Positions 1-9,061 of a DNA stretch of 64,000 bases are shown here, piece by piece. The stretch spans positions 248,001-312,000 of the forward strand of contig JAIUNI010000007.1 of NCBI GenBank assembly GCA_020161935.1, written 5' to 3'. The stretch is from Chloroflexota bacterium (GTDB lineage Bacteria; Chloroflexota; Anaerolineae; Aggregatilineales; Phototrophicaceae). The notes beneath the pieces were generated by a model, which saw only the letters and a program-made list of their open reading frames with translations, was not told the origin of the DNA and ran no database searches. The position numbers and the translations under genes were made by a program. How positions within the stretch are numbered: the first letter of the stretch is position 1; each line of letters opens with the position of its first letter.

Positions 1-318
1 CTGGTCACGGCGTTGAATTTCGGTCGCAATCTGCGAAAGCGTGGCGGCAAAAAATACTAACCCGCGTTCCAACATGGGTTCGGGCGAGTCACAATAAATG
101 ACCACCGAGCCAGCGGGGAGATTACTGGCGCTATAAACCGCGCGGTAGTTCGGTTGGCGGCCTCTCGGCTCTGCGCCGAAAACAAGGACATCATCGGCAT
201 CAAAAACCGCAACGGAATGTTCGATACCGAATATGGCTTCAAACTGGGTAACCAGATCGCTCAGAACGGCATCGGTAAAATTTACACGGACAGAATCTTT
301 CGTCATAGTCGAGTACAT
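1..318 (-). CDS. Partial sensor-like protein, N-terminus only
   Basis: The frame is open from the left window edge, so only about 106 N-terminal residues are visible. The start is either the ATG at 318 or the one at 306 (MTKDSVRV); an in-frame stop lies just upstream of 318. The segment reads as a small alpha/beta sensory module (AVFDADDVLVFG, then SVVIYCDS) and ends in a helix (FFAATLSQIATEIQRR) of the kind that leads into a coiled coil or HAMP/kinase region. The next gene on the same strand, upstream of it, is a lone response regulator. That makes a signalling role plausible, but the output domain is outside the window. It is not assigned to a named family. Confidence 0.55.
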   Translation of the reverse strand, partial: MYSTMTKDSVRVNFTDAVLSDLVTQFEAIFGIEHSVAVFDADDVLVFGAEPRGRQPNYRAVYSASNLPAGSVVIYCDSPEPMLERGLVFFAATLSQIATEIQRRDQ

Positions 319-400
319 AGCAAACTCATCACATCGTTATTTAGGTGTACACGGCTGGCTGCAATTGATTATACAATGCAATATCATGAACAACGAACAA

Positions 401-790
401 TTAAAGTCCCCAAATCTGGCTGAGTTGGTTCATCAACCGCGCCGGATTAAATGGTTTGGTCATAAAATCATTCGCTCCGATGGCCTCGGCTCGCTGGCGG
501 TCGTTGCTATTGCCCCGTGCTGTCAAAATGACCACGTAAGGGCTGTAATCAGCAATCCCGCGTACCCGCTGGCAAACATCGTAACCATTCATCTTGGGCA
601 GCAGCACATCGAGCAAGATCAGCCCCGGACGTTCTTCATTCGCCATCCGTATCGCTTCTTCGCCGTCTTCCGCAAGCAGTACCTCTAACCCATCGACGCG
701 CATACGCTGCAAAATGTGGGTGAGCAGCACCCGTGTCATATCTTCATCATCAACGATGAGAACTTTTTTTAAATTATTGGGATGATCCAT
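401..790 (-). CDS. Single-domain response regulator
   Basis: This is a stand-alone CheY-like receiver of 129 residues. The acidic pocket is DDED near residues 14-17, the phospho-acceptor is Asp61 in LILLDVLLP, the conserved Thr is in VILTARG, and the Lys is Lys112 in MTKPF. No DNA-binding or enzymatic output domain follows, so it probably acts by protein-protein contact in a phosphorelay. The open frame extends further upstream, but a TATAAT-like -10 element sits at 821-826. The ATG at 790 has GAGAG just upstream and gives a normal receiver N-terminus, so 790 is preferred over 817 or 919. A sensor-like gene follows downstream on the same strand. Confidence 0.85.
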   Translation of the reverse strand: MDHPNNLKKVLIVDDEDMTRVLLTHILQRMRVDGLEVLLAEDGEEAIRMANEERPGLILLDVLLPKMNGYDVCQRVRGIADYSPYVVILTARGNSNDRQRAEAIGANDFMTKPFNPARLMNQLSQIWGL

Positions 791-820
791 CACGCTCTCG
801 TTCAATAAGTTGGTCATACC

Positions 821-826
821 ATTATA
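821..826 (-). promoter_or_regulatory. Probable -10 element of the response regulator gene
   Basis: On the minus strand this reads TATAAT, about 30 nt ahead of the preferred start at 790. A weak -35 candidate (TTTTGG) lies 16-17 nt further upstream. The match is by eye only. Confidence 0.4.
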
Positions 827-940
827 GTATAAGCCTGCTTTACCAAAATTAGTGCAAAAATAACTTTGAGTACAATAGACATACCGTAAAAAAGGTAAAG
901 AGGTTACGGCATTCCACAATTACCGGTTATCATGATACGC

Positions 941-981
941 AAAAAAGCCCCGCGACGGATGTACTCGTCACGGGGCTTTTT
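941..981. terminator. Bidirectional hairpin terminator after icd
   Basis: The stem is GCCCCG with CGGGGC, extended by GACG with CGTC across one mismatch. It is flanked by A6 on the left and T5 on the right. On the minus strand it therefore ends with a T run after the isocitrate dehydrogenase gene, and it works equally on the plus strand. Confidence 0.85.
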
Positions 982-1044
982 ATCATCAAACGACATGTCG
1001 AGCGCATACCCTGATGCGCCCTACCAATCAGTCGTTAGGCGAAA

Positions 1045-2289
1045 TTACATATTGGCGATCACGGCAGTCGCGAACTCGCTCGTTTTGACTTCTTTCGCGC
1101 CGTCCATCTGGCGGGCGAAGTCGTAAGTGACGATCTTCTGGTCGAGGGTCTTTTCGTAAGCCTTCGTGACCATATCCGCCGCTTCTTGCCAGCCAATGTG
1201 TTCGAGCATCATCACGCCGGAGAACAGCAGAGAACCGGGGTTCACCTTGTCCAAGTTGGTGTACTTGGGGGCGGTACCGTGGGTGGCTTCGAACAGCGCC
1301 ACCGCATCACCGATATTGGCACCGGGGGCGATGCCAACACCACCGACCTCTGCCGCAATCGCGTCGCTGAGGTAGTCACCGTTCAGGTTCGGGGTTGCCA
1401 GCACGTCGAATTCGCTGGGGCGCAGCAGCATCTTCTGGAAGCTGATGTCGGCGATGGTATCCTGAATGAGGATCTTGCCTTCGGGAACCTTGCCGCCGTG
1501 GTTCTTTTCAACATCCGCCCACGAAATCGTTTCGTTGGGGAACTCGGCAGCAGCGACTTCGTAGCCCCACTTCATGAACGCGCCTTCGGTAAACTTCTGA
1601 ATATTACCCTTGTGAACGAGGGTTACGCTCTTGCGCTTGTGGTCGATGGCGTACTGGATGGCGGCACGCACCAAACGGGTACTGCCAAAGGCGCTGATGG
1701 GCTTGATACCCAAACCCGCATCTTCAAAGAAGCTCGCCCCTAATTCTTCGCGCAGGAACTTCGCCAGCTTCTTGTTTTCTTCCGAACCGGCTTCATATTC
1801 GATACCAGCGTATACGTCTTCGGTGTTTTCACGGAAGATGACCACATCAACTTCTTCCGGGTGGCGCAGCGGGCTAGGCACACCGCGATACCAGCGCACC
1901 GGGCGAACACAGCTATACAGGTCGAGGACTTGACGCAGGGTGACGTTCAAGCTGCGGAAGCCCCCACCGACCGGGGTGGTCAGCGGTCCTTTGATGCCGA
2001 CGAGGTATTCGCGCAGCGCGTCGAATGTTTCTTCCGGCATATAGTTGCCGTCGTACAAACCCGCAGCCTTCTCGCCGCAGTATATTTCCATCCAAGCCAC
2101 TTTACGCTTGCCGCCGTAGCTCTTTTCCACCGCCGCATCCCAAATGCGTTTGCTGGCGGTCATAATGTCATAACCAATACCGTCACCTTCAATAAACATC
2201 AATATTGGGTTATCCGGCACGATGAGCTTGCCGTTTTCGACGGTAACTTTTTGCCCTTCCTGAGGGACAACAATCTTGTCGAATGCCAT
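1045..2289 (-). CDS. icd: NADP-dependent isocitrate dehydrogenase
   Basis: It catalyses oxidative decarboxylation of isocitrate to 2-oxoglutarate in the TCA cycle. The 414-residue protein follows the E. coli Icd type closely. The isocitrate-binding and phosphorylation loop reads FRSLNVTLRQ, with Ser113, Asn115 and Arg119 falling at the E. coli numbering, and Arg129 follows in SCVRP. HGTAPKY with a following Tyr/Arg pair (YDFARQM) is the cofactor pattern of the NADP-specific enzymes. The metal-binding aspartates lie in the FDVLATPNLNGDYLSD region. The start is supported by AAGGAGAGAG just upstream. The gene appears monocistronic, with a TATAAT at 2342-2347 and a strong terminator at 941-981. 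Confidence 0.95.
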   Translation of the reverse strand: MAFDKIVVPQEGQKVTVENGKLIVPDNPILMFIEGDGIGYDIMTASKRIWDAAVEKSYGGKRKVAWMEIYCGEKAAGLYDGNYMPEETFDALREYLVGIKGPLTTPVGGGFRSLNVTLRQVLDLYSCVRPVRWYRGVPSPLRHPEEVDVVIFRENTEDVYAGIEYEAGSEENKKLAKFLREELGASFFEDAGLGIKPISAFGSTRLVRAAIQYAIDHKRKSVTLVHKGNIQKFTEGAFMKWGYEVAAAEFPNETISWADVEKNHGGKVPEGKILIQDTIADISFQKMLLRPSEFDVLATPNLNGDYLSDAIAAEVGGVGIAPGANIGDAVALFEATHGTAPKYTNLDKVNPGSLLFSGVMMLEHIGWQEAADMVTKAYEKTLDQKIVTYDFARQMDGAKEVKTSEFATAVIANM

Positions 2290-2341
2290 AAGACTACTCT
2301 CTCCTTAAAGCTGACGAATTCGGTTAGTTGAAAACGGGGGA

Positions 2342-2347
2342 ATTATA
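2342..2347 (-). promoter_or_regulatory. Probable -10 element of icd
   Basis: The minus strand reads TATAAT about 55 nt ahead of the icd start. No good -35 match is seen 17 nt upstream. Confidence 0.4.
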
Positions 2348-2478
2348 CGCCGATCATGCTGTTTCATCTATCGCCATTTTTCCAAATGCCGTTCTGGTGC
2401 TAAACTACCCATGCGATTATCGAAGATAGGATAGCTGAGGACATTGGCTGTCCTGCTGCAAAATGGAGCAATCCACGT

Positions 2479-3987
2479 ATGGCACCAATTATTCAGGTTG
2501 CAATCGGGATGTTATTCGTGTTCAGCCTATTGAGTCTGCTGGTCACCCAAACCAACACCTTCATCGGCAATCTGCTCAACTGGCGGGCGAAGAACCTCAA
2601 AGAAGGGGTGGTTCAGCTTGTTAGCGACCGAGAGTTACAAGCCAAAATTCTGGCGCATCCACTCATTCAGTTGGTCGAGGCACGCCTAAAAACACTGTCG
2701 CTGGCAGACCCTTCCGCCCAAACGGCTGATAAAGGCGTGACGTATAACTACGACGACATTATCAACGCGCCCACCACCAAAGTTGGCAATATTCAACCCA
2801 GCACCTTCGTCGAAGCGCTGATCGGTATTCTTTCGGCTCAGGGCGGCACTGCCATCTTTGATCTGGTTGAACAGGGCATTGACGCACTGCCAAACGACGA
2901 ACATAAGCTGCGGCTGCGCCAACAACTGCGCGACCTGAAAAGTTTCAGCGATACGGATACGACCCAACTCCGCGAGTCGATCCTCAAAATTGAGAATAAC
3001 GACCAGCGGATGCTGCTCTCTTACGCGCTGGAAAGTGCCGAGGATGCGCTTGGTCGCGCGTCGGTCAAATCGGGGCAGATGATCCCGCTCCTCGAAGGTA
3101 TCAACAAAGTTGGCGATCAAATCTTCCGCGATGCGTTACAAACCATTTTAACCACCGCGCAGAATTTAGAAGACGCACGAGTCAAGCTCGAAAGCTGGTT
3201 TAACGATGGTATGAACCGCACCAGCGAAACCTACAAGCGCAAGATCGCGTGGGTATCCTTCGCCGTTGGCCTAACCATCGCCGCGCTGCTGAATATCGAC
3301 ACGATGCAGTTGGCACGCTCGCTGTGGAATGACGAGAGTTTGCGTGAATCGGTGGCGACGGTCGCACGAACGACTGCCGAACGCAACGCCCTCGTTAGCC
3401 CGATACCGGATGCCGCCCCGCCCGTTGAACCCGGCACGGAGGAAGCGCAAGCCGCGACGCTCGAATCGGCGGCTGACTTACAAAAGACCCTCAGCGATTT
3501 GCTCTCGCTGAACCTGCCCATCGGGTGGGAATATACCAACGTCAATGAACAGCTCCGTCAGGAATGTATTAGCAACTTCGACACAGCCAGTTTTGATGAC
3601 ACGATGATTAATGACTGTGTGCAATCAACCATTCAGGCGCAGCTCGACGCAGGACTGCCCGACCCGCGCGAAAACAGCCGCAACTTCTGGACGTTACTCC
3701 CCGGCAGCGGGAACTGGTTCACGAACTTCATTTGGAAACTCATCGGTATCGTGGTGACCGCTATCGCCGCCGCGCAGGGTGCGCCCTTCTGGTTCGACCT
3801 GCTCAAGCGAATAACAGGCGGCAGCAGTGCCAGCACGCAAGCTGCGCCCGTCGTCAACGTCACCGCGCCAGCACCCGCCGCGCCAGTGGTCAACGTCACG
3901 ACAGCCGCGCCGCAGCCGGAAATAGCCCAGCCAGTCTATCGCGTCAGCAGCGACATCCTGATGCCGGACGACACCAACGCGGGGTAA
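2479..3987 (+). CDS. Uncharacterised membrane protein, about 502 aa
   Basis: I cannot name the family. The protein opens with a membrane segment (residues about 3-25, IIQVAIGMLFVFSLLSLLV) and a basic stretch NWRAKNLKEG. A long, mainly helical soluble region of about 200 residues follows. A second membrane helix is near residue 255 (SFAVGLTIAALLNIDTM), then a variable loop with two Cys, and a last membrane helix near 420 (LIGIVVTAIAAAQGAPFW). The tail is low-complexity Ala/Pro/Val and contains a repeated APVVNVT motif. A GGAG lies about 10 nt before the ATG. It stands alone between divergent icd and a convergent HEAT-repeat gene. A membrane-anchored scaffold is possible, but this is a guess. 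Confidence 0.7.
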   Translation: MAPIIQVAIGMLFVFSLLSLLVTQTNTFIGNLLNWRAKNLKEGVVQLVSDRELQAKILAHPLIQLVEARLKTLSLADPSAQTADKGVTYNYDDIINAPTTKVGNIQPSTFVEALIGILSAQGGTAIFDLVEQGIDALPNDEHKLRLRQQLRDLKSFSDTDTTQLRESILKIENNDQRMLLSYALESAEDALGRASVKSGQMIPLLEGINKVGDQIFRDALQTILTTAQNLEDARVKLESWFNDGMNRTSETYKRKIAWVSFAVGLTIAALLNIDTMQLARSLWNDESLRESVATVARTTAERNALVSPIPDAAPPVEPGTEEAQAATLESAADLQKTLSDLLSLNLPIGWEYTNVNEQLRQECISNFDTASFDDTMINDCVQSTIQAQLDAGLPDPRENSRNFWTLLPGSGNWFTNFIWKLIGIVVTAIAAAQGAPFWFDLLKRITGGSSASTQAAPVVNVTAPAPAAPVVNVTTAAPQPEIAQPVYRVSSDILMPDDTNAG

Positions 3988-3997
3988 TCGAAACACA

Positions 3998-4026
3998 AAC
4001 GGGGGCAGCAGTGCCCCTGTTTTATT
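3998..4026. terminator. Hairpin terminator between convergent genes
   Basis: CGGGGGCA pairs with TGCCCCTG around a GCAG loop and is followed by TTTTATT on the plus strand. On the minus strand the same stem is followed by TTGTGTTT, so it can serve both converging genes. Confidence 0.8.
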
Positions 4027-4031
4027 ACCAG

Positions 4032-5492
4032 CTACATCTCTAATGATGGTGCGTTATCCGTCTCAATCGCTTTGATGGCAATACGCGCCACTTCTTTTAC
4101 CGAGCTGGATGCAAACGAGAAGGTTCCAGACAGCGATTTAAGCACCGGAAGCGCCTGATCGGCGATAGAACCCAGCTTACCCAATGCCACACAAGCCGCC
4201 TTACGGGTATATTCGTCTTTGTCGTTCAGGGCTTCAATCAATACCGGAACAGACGGCGCACCAATTTTTACCAGTGTAAAGACCGCGTAATTACCCGGCA
4301 CATTCGGATTACTTAGGAGTTCAATCAACGCAGGGACGGCCTGTTCGCCGATGCCGACCAATGCCATCTGGGCTGCTGCACGAGCGGTGTCGGGCTGCGT
4401 GGTCGCGCTCAGGATGCTAATCAGAACAGGTATGGTGTCACTCGCCGCCTCACCCATCACAGCAAGTTCTTCACAGGCACGGGGAATTTCATCCCGCGAG
4501 CGGATCATCATTTTGACCAGATACTCTGGTTTGGCCCGCTCAATGAGCTTAAGCACGTCCCATGCCTGCCAACGGGCAGCGGGTCGATCCATGAATACAT
4601 TCAATAGGGCATCTCCCGCCTGCGACACTTGGGAGCCAACTCGTGCCAGCGCATCACAGGCATCACGGATTTCAGTATCATACGGCGAGTCATTCAATAC
4701 GCCAATAAGCAGCGGTGTAACTTCTGGTGGAATTTCCTCATGTGTGGCCTCACTAATTCGCTCAATCGCATTAAACACATCCGCCACCACCGAGGTATAG
4801 ACATTATTCTCACGTTCCGTAGCTTGGTGCAGCAAGCTCACAAGCACGGGTAAAGCTGCTTTGGCAGGTGCGCCAATACTACCGAGGGCTTTACAAACCG
4901 CTGAGGCGACACTGGTGTCATATTCTAAATACCGAATGCGTTGTATAAGTGCCGGTACGGTTGAGGCCGCTGATTCACCAATCACCGTGATGACACGGCT
5001 GGCTTGAATGGGGTCACGTTCGACAACAGGATTTAAAAATGGGACAGCGAACGCGGCTTGTGAACCCATCCGTTCCAGATTTTCGGCTGCAATACGCCGC
5101 TCATACGAGTCGGGGCTGGCAAGATTGCGGATCGCCAACTCAGCCATCGTCTGCTTGCCAACAGCACTCATGGGATCGATATTCTGCGGAAAATTACAGT
5201 GTTCGCAGGTTTGGCGGTGAATAGCGAATAAACGGCGGCAGTCGGGATTAACACATTTCCGAGTGAGTCCTGCGCCACAGGTGCATACCATCGCGTTCGG
5301 GTCATTGACGCGCCCACATTTGACGCAGATGCGCTCGAAACGCTCTGGTATATACAGTTCATGATTAACGGTGATGACTGAAACGGTATTGCAGAAGCGG
5401 CACTGAATTTCATAACCATAGGCCACATCACGCGCCACCACATTATTAGGATTACCGCATTGTGGACATTTGAGTTCGGTCATCTGCAACAT
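4032..5492 (-). CDS. Zinc-ribbon plus HEAT-repeat protein
   Basis: The first about 105 residues carry three pairs of Cys motifs: CPQC with CRFC, CVKC with CTC, and CVNPDC with CEHC. This suggests three small zinc ribbons. The remaining about 370 residues are helical HEAT-like repeats of 35-40 residues, with recurring phrases such as AVPALIELL, SVPVLIEALNDKDE, AACVALGKLG and ALPVLKSL. Proteins of this build are usually scaffolds or adaptors. No catalytic motif is visible and no partner is indicated by the neighbours. It converges on the unknown membrane protein gene and shares its terminator. Confidence 0.8.
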   Translation of the reverse strand: MLQMTELKCPQCGNPNNVVARDVAYGYEIQCRFCNTVSVITVNHELYIPERFERICVKCGRVNDPNAMVCTCGAGLTRKCVNPDCRRLFAIHRQTCEHCNFPQNIDPMSAVGKQTMAELAIRNLASPDSYERRIAAENLERMGSQAAFAVPFLNPVVERDPIQASRVITVIGESAASTVPALIQRIRYLEYDTSVASAVCKALGSIGAPAKAALPVLVSLLHQATERENNVYTSVVADVFNAIERISEATHEEIPPEVTPLLIGVLNDSPYDTEIRDACDALARVGSQVSQAGDALLNVFMDRPAARWQAWDVLKLIERAKPEYLVKMMIRSRDEIPRACEELAVMGEAASDTIPVLISILSATTQPDTARAAAQMALVGIGEQAVPALIELLSNPNVPGNYAVFTLVKIGAPSVPVLIEALNDKDEYTRKAACVALGKLGSIADQALPVLKSLSGTFSFASSSVKEVARIAIKAIETDNAPSLEM

Positions 5493-5669
5493 ACTGTTTT
5501 CCTCGTGTATAGAGCTGTTTTCAGTCTAGCACGGAGTCATGCTGCAATTGCGTAATTTTTTAGCGTTCTATACCACTGATCAAGCGGAACCCATTAACCG
5601 GATTCAATATCCGTTACGATCATGTATCACTTATCCAACCAACACGGGACGGAATACTTCAGCATTAGG

Positions 5670-6875
5670 TTATGTCGGCGTATTCACTCCGTCATCAGTT
5701 ACCGCCAAGAAACCATACTCATATTTCAGCAGTATCTCTTCCCAAGTTGGCACGCGCGTCGGTACGCTGTTGGGTGGATTTAAGCTGCCTGAGGGAAATT
5801 CGAGCGGGGGGTCAGCAGCCCGCAAGACTACGACAGCTGCGCGTTTGTCTTGGGCTTCTAGTTCAAATGTAGCATATGCATCCAGCTCATAGTATTCCAT
5901 ATACTTCTTGGGCAAAAAATCTGGCTTGAGTTCCTGTATGCGTGCCATAACCGAATCAGCTTGTAACTTTGCGTTGACATTCGTTGAATAGGACAACAAA
6001 ACGACTTGATAGCTGTAGCCAGAGCCATGAAATGTTCCGAACACAGCTAAGTCATAAGGAGAAAGTGGAAGCCACCCCTGCGTAATGCGCTCAATTTCGG
6101 CCTGAGCTTTTGCCGGGATCGTTCCGGGCTTTAGAACTAAAGACGTGCCAGCGGCGGAAAGATTATCTCCATTTATGAATACCGCCATCGTCAATTCACC
6201 CAAATTTGTCAAGCTTTCATCTTCGAGGAAGGCTGCAACTGCCTGATAATCAGGATTATCAGCCAAACTCGGTATTTGTTTATTCAGCGCTGCATTTGAC
6301 AAGCCGATAGTATCAATTTCTGATGAAACAAGCAGCCGATTTTGCGGAAGGAGCCAAATATTATTGAGCGCGAAAAAACGATCTCCATAACTATATAGTT
6401 GGCCCCACTGCATATCTTGAGCTGTATAATCTATCTTCTCAAGTTTTGATGCAATTGCTTGAGTTGTGGTCGCATGTTCAATCAGCATTAGCGTTTGTTG
6501 ACCACCGCCTGAAACTGCAAATCGGTCAACATTTTGTACATCAAACCCAAATGTATCCTGAACATCTCCCTTTGGTAAATAACTAAGTATAGGAGGAGGC
6601 AGTGTTTGTCTGGGCAAAATATTCAGCCAGTATAAGCGTTGATACTTATCTAAGCCTTCAACATCAGCATAAGTGCTAATCGGGGGCATATTCCAGCTTG
6701 TTTTCCAAGCGGCAATATCACCAAATGTAACAGCTCCATTGTACTCAGGTGTATCTGGAATAAACCGCAGCATCGATAACAAAGTTGAGGACTCCTGGGC
6801 TTGTGCCGGAGATGGCGCACTCCCCAAAGCAGCCGCAATACAAACCACCAATATGAGGCAATATAGTCGTCGCAT
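5670..6875 (-). CDS. Secreted protein of unknown function
   Basis: A clear Sec signal peptide opens the protein (basic MRR, hydrophobic YCLILVVCIAAAL, cleavage after AQA near residue 27). The mature part of about 370 residues is mixed alpha/beta, with no Cys pairs or catalytic motif that I can identify. It alternates strand-rich segments such as GELTMAVFINGD and SYSYQVVLLSYS with helices. The C-terminus has a Pro-rich stretch (NPPNSVPTRVPTWEE), and no membrane anchor is visible. It is probably extracellular or cell-surface located. The neighbours give no functional hint. The gene is separated from the HEAT-repeat gene by about 180 nt without a recognisable element. Confidence 0.7.
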   Translation of the reverse strand: MRRLYCLILVVCIAAALGSAPSPAQAQESSTLLSMLRFIPDTPEYNGAVTFGDIAAWKTSWNMPPISTYADVEGLDKYQRLYWLNILPRQTLPPPILSYLPKGDVQDTFGFDVQNVDRFAVSGGGQQTLMLIEHATTTQAIASKLEKIDYTAQDMQWGQLYSYGDRFFALNNIWLLPQNRLLVSSEIDTIGLSNAALNKQIPSLADNPDYQAVAAFLEDESLTNLGELTMAVFINGDNLSAAGTSLVLKPGTIPAKAQAEIERITQGWLPLSPYDLAVFGTFHGSGYSYQVVLLSYSTNVNAKLQADSVMARIQELKPDFLPKKYMEYYELDAYATFELEAQDKRAAVVVLRAADPPLEFPSGSLNPPNSVPTRVPTWEEILLKYEYGFLAVTDDGVNTPT

Positions 6876-6961
6876 AATAGCACTCCGTTACCATCTAGAA
6901 ACTTCAACGGTGCATAGTGCTATTTTCGCATACTTTTCTGATTCGTATATAAAGATATGTC

Positions 6962-7396
6962 TTAGATCGCTTCAAGCGACCAGACGATACGGGACGCGGG
7001 GCTGTAAACAACACGATACTGCTGTCCCGCTTCAGCCATGCCATAGGCGGCGCGGGTCAAACGCATCCGGCCTAAACGGGTGAAGTGACCGTGTGGTTTA
7101 CGGTTGCCCCTACGCGCGCGGTGGGCACGAGTCAGCTCATCAACTTCCACCACGGACACACCCAGCAGTAAATCCCGCAGGCTTTTGCTGGCTTGATAGA
7201 TCTCCACCAATAAAACAAGTACGAGAAAAACAGGCAGCAGAATGGGCACAGGCTGCCCCAATATATTAGGCAGGAGTGTCAGAGAGAAAAGGATTGCTAG
7301 CACAAAAAAGATCACGGGTAAAAAGCGGCTTGCAAGCCACATTTTCTGATAGGTCGTTAAAGGTACGGTCGTTTCAGAAGCCATCATCGTGGACAT
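6962..7396 (-). CDS. Small membrane protein with two TM helices
   Basis: The protein has 144 residues. After a short N-terminus there are two adjacent hydrophobic segments (FLPVIFFVLAILFSLTLLP and ILLPVFLVLVLLVEIY), then a basic soluble tail of about 75 residues (RAHRARRGNRKPHG, RLGRMRLTRAAYG). The open frame begins 20 codons earlier, but GAGGGTG lies directly before the ATG at 7396, so that start is chosen. No family was recognised. It lies downstream of the phosphosugar mutase gene on the same strand with a gap of about 100 nt, so the two could be co-transcribed. Confidence 0.65.
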   Translation of the reverse strand: MSTMMASETTVPLTTYQKMWLASRFLPVIFFVLAILFSLTLLPNILGQPVPILLPVFLVLVLLVEIYQASKSLRDLLLGVSVVEVDELTRAHRARRGNRKPHGHFTRLGRMRLTRAAYGMAEAGQQYRVVYSPASRIVWSLEAI

Positions 7397-7499
7397 TATC
7401 ACCCTCACATCAACTGAATCGAAATGAAAGTTCGAATAACCAGCGCCGGAAATCAAACAGGCTGTATCGTTCTAATGTCCACAATCCGGTTTCTATCGA

Positions 7500-8936
7500 C
7501 TACCCAATCCCCTGCTTACCCAAGTCGCTGCCTATCTTGAGCAGCGCATCACACATATCGGCGGTACGCGCTTCGGCATAAATCCGCAAGACGGGTTCGG
7601 TTCCACTGGGGCGAATGAGCAGCCAACTGTGATCCGCCAGATAGAACTTCACACCGTCCAGCGTATCGACCTTGACGATGCGTTCGCCGCCGACCTGCTG
7701 CGGCGCGGCATCCACTAACCGCTTGACCATCTGCTTTTTCGGTACTTGATGGGCAAGCCGCACGTCGATCCGGTCATAGAGCGCCGGGCCAAACGTAGTC
7801 TGCAAATCCTCAACGATTTCGTGCAGCGGAGCGCGTTTCTCCGCCATCACCTCCAGCAGCAGCAGTCCCATCAGGATACCGTCACCTTCGGGGATATGAC
7901 CGCGCACACTGATGCCGCCGCTTTCCTCGCCGCCGATCAGCACGTCCTTCTTGTCCATCAAATCCGCGATGTGGTTAAAGCCGACGGGCGTTTCGTGCAG
8001 TGTCAGCCCATGCTTCTCGCAAATGCTGTCGATCATCAGCGTGGTTGAAACGGTCTTAACGACTTCGCCGCGCTGCCCCTTGCCCTCAACCAATTGGCGC
8101 AGTGTGAGCGCAAACACGGTATGCGGATCAATGAAGTTACCAAGCGCGTCAATCGCGCCGATGCGGTCGGCATCCCCATCCGTCGCCAACCCGACGTGCG
8201 CCTGTGACCGCTGCACCGCTGCCACCAAATCTTTGAGGTAGCGGGCAATCGGTTCGGGATGAATGCCGCCGAAGCCGGGGTTGAGTGTGTCGCGAATCGA
8301 GGACACATGGCAGCGCGACCGTGAAAGGATGCTCTGAAACGCCCCGCGCCCTGCCCCCCACATCGCATCCGCCACGATGTTAAGTTCAGCCGCCGAAATC
8401 TTGTCGAGGTCAACCAATGTGCCGAGGTGCTGGTAATACGTCCACGAGGGGTCAAACGTACGGATGAGTTCTTTATCAACCGCTTTCTGGTAATCCATTA
8501 GGTTCGGGCCGCGTGCCTCACGTTCCATCACTTGCAGCGCCTCTTCAACCTGTGCACAGTCTTCCGCGATGGCACTCCCACCGTAAGCCGCCTTCAGCTT
8601 GAAGCCGTTGTAGCGCGGTGGGTTGTGGCTGGCAGTGATGACGATACCCGCGTTCGCCCCCTTCGCCTTCACGTTGTAGGATACCGCCGGTGTCGGGGAG
8701 TCCGTGCGTGTCAGCCATGCCACAATGCCGTTACCCGCCATCACCCGCGCCGCTTCCGCCGCGAAACGGTCGGATAGGAAGCGCGTATCATAACCAATGA
8801 CCACTTCCGGCGGGTCATCCCCCATATGCTTGCTATTCACCCAGTCAGCGACCGCTTGGGCGATTAATCGCAAATTTTCAAATGTAAAGGTATCGGCGAT
8901 AACGGCTCGCCATCCATCCGTCCCAAAACGAATCAT
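7500..8936 (-). CDS. Phosphoglucomutase/phosphomannomutase family protein
   Basis: This alpha-D-phosphohexomutase interconverts sugar 1- and 6-phosphates, probably feeding polysaccharide or glycolipid synthesis. All four signature loops are present in 478 residues. The phosphoserine loop is TASHNPP with Ser103, the metal loop is DGDADRIG near residue 245, the sugar-specificity loop is GEESGG near 315, and the phosphate-binding loop is RPSGTEPVLRIY near 455. GEESGG fits a glucose/mannose enzyme, not a GlmM, but substrate cannot be fixed from sequence. The start MIRFGTDGWR is typical for the family. A UDP-sugar dehydrogenase and a nucleotidyltransferase elsewhere in the window could use its products. 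Confidence 0.88.
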   Translation of the reverse strand: MIRFGTDGWRAVIADTFTFENLRLIAQAVADWVNSKHMGDDPPEVVIGYDTRFLSDRFAAEAARVMAGNGIVAWLTRTDSPTPAVSYNVKAKGANAGIVITASHNPPRYNGFKLKAAYGGSAIAEDCAQVEEALQVMEREARGPNLMDYQKAVDKELIRTFDPSWTYYQHLGTLVDLDKISAAELNIVADAMWGAGRGAFQSILSRSRCHVSSIRDTLNPGFGGIHPEPIARYLKDLVAAVQRSQAHVGLATDGDADRIGAIDALGNFIDPHTVFALTLRQLVEGKGQRGEVVKTVSTTLMIDSICEKHGLTLHETPVGFNHIADLMDKKDVLIGGEESGGISVRGHIPEGDGILMGLLLLEVMAEKRAPLHEIVEDLQTTFGPALYDRIDVRLAHQVPKKQMVKRLVDAAPQQVGGERIVKVDTLDGVKFYLADHSWLLIRPSGTEPVLRIYAEARTADMCDALLKIGSDLGKQGIG

Positions 8937-8995
8937 AACGTTATATATCCTTTAATATCATCCAGCATTTAACTATTGTACATGAGGCCGCTGTA

Positions 8996-9034
8996 CAAAT
9001 AAAAAAGGAATGGCATCAGCAGCACATTCCTTTT
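8996..9034 (-). terminator. Rho-independent terminator
   Basis: Read on the minus strand, AAAAGGAATG pairs with CATTCCTTTT and is followed by a TTTATTTG-type run. It ends transcription of the dehydrogenase-like gene at 9062. Confidence 0.8.
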
Positions 9035-9061
9035 AGAGTATTCCCGGTTCAGTAACGGGGT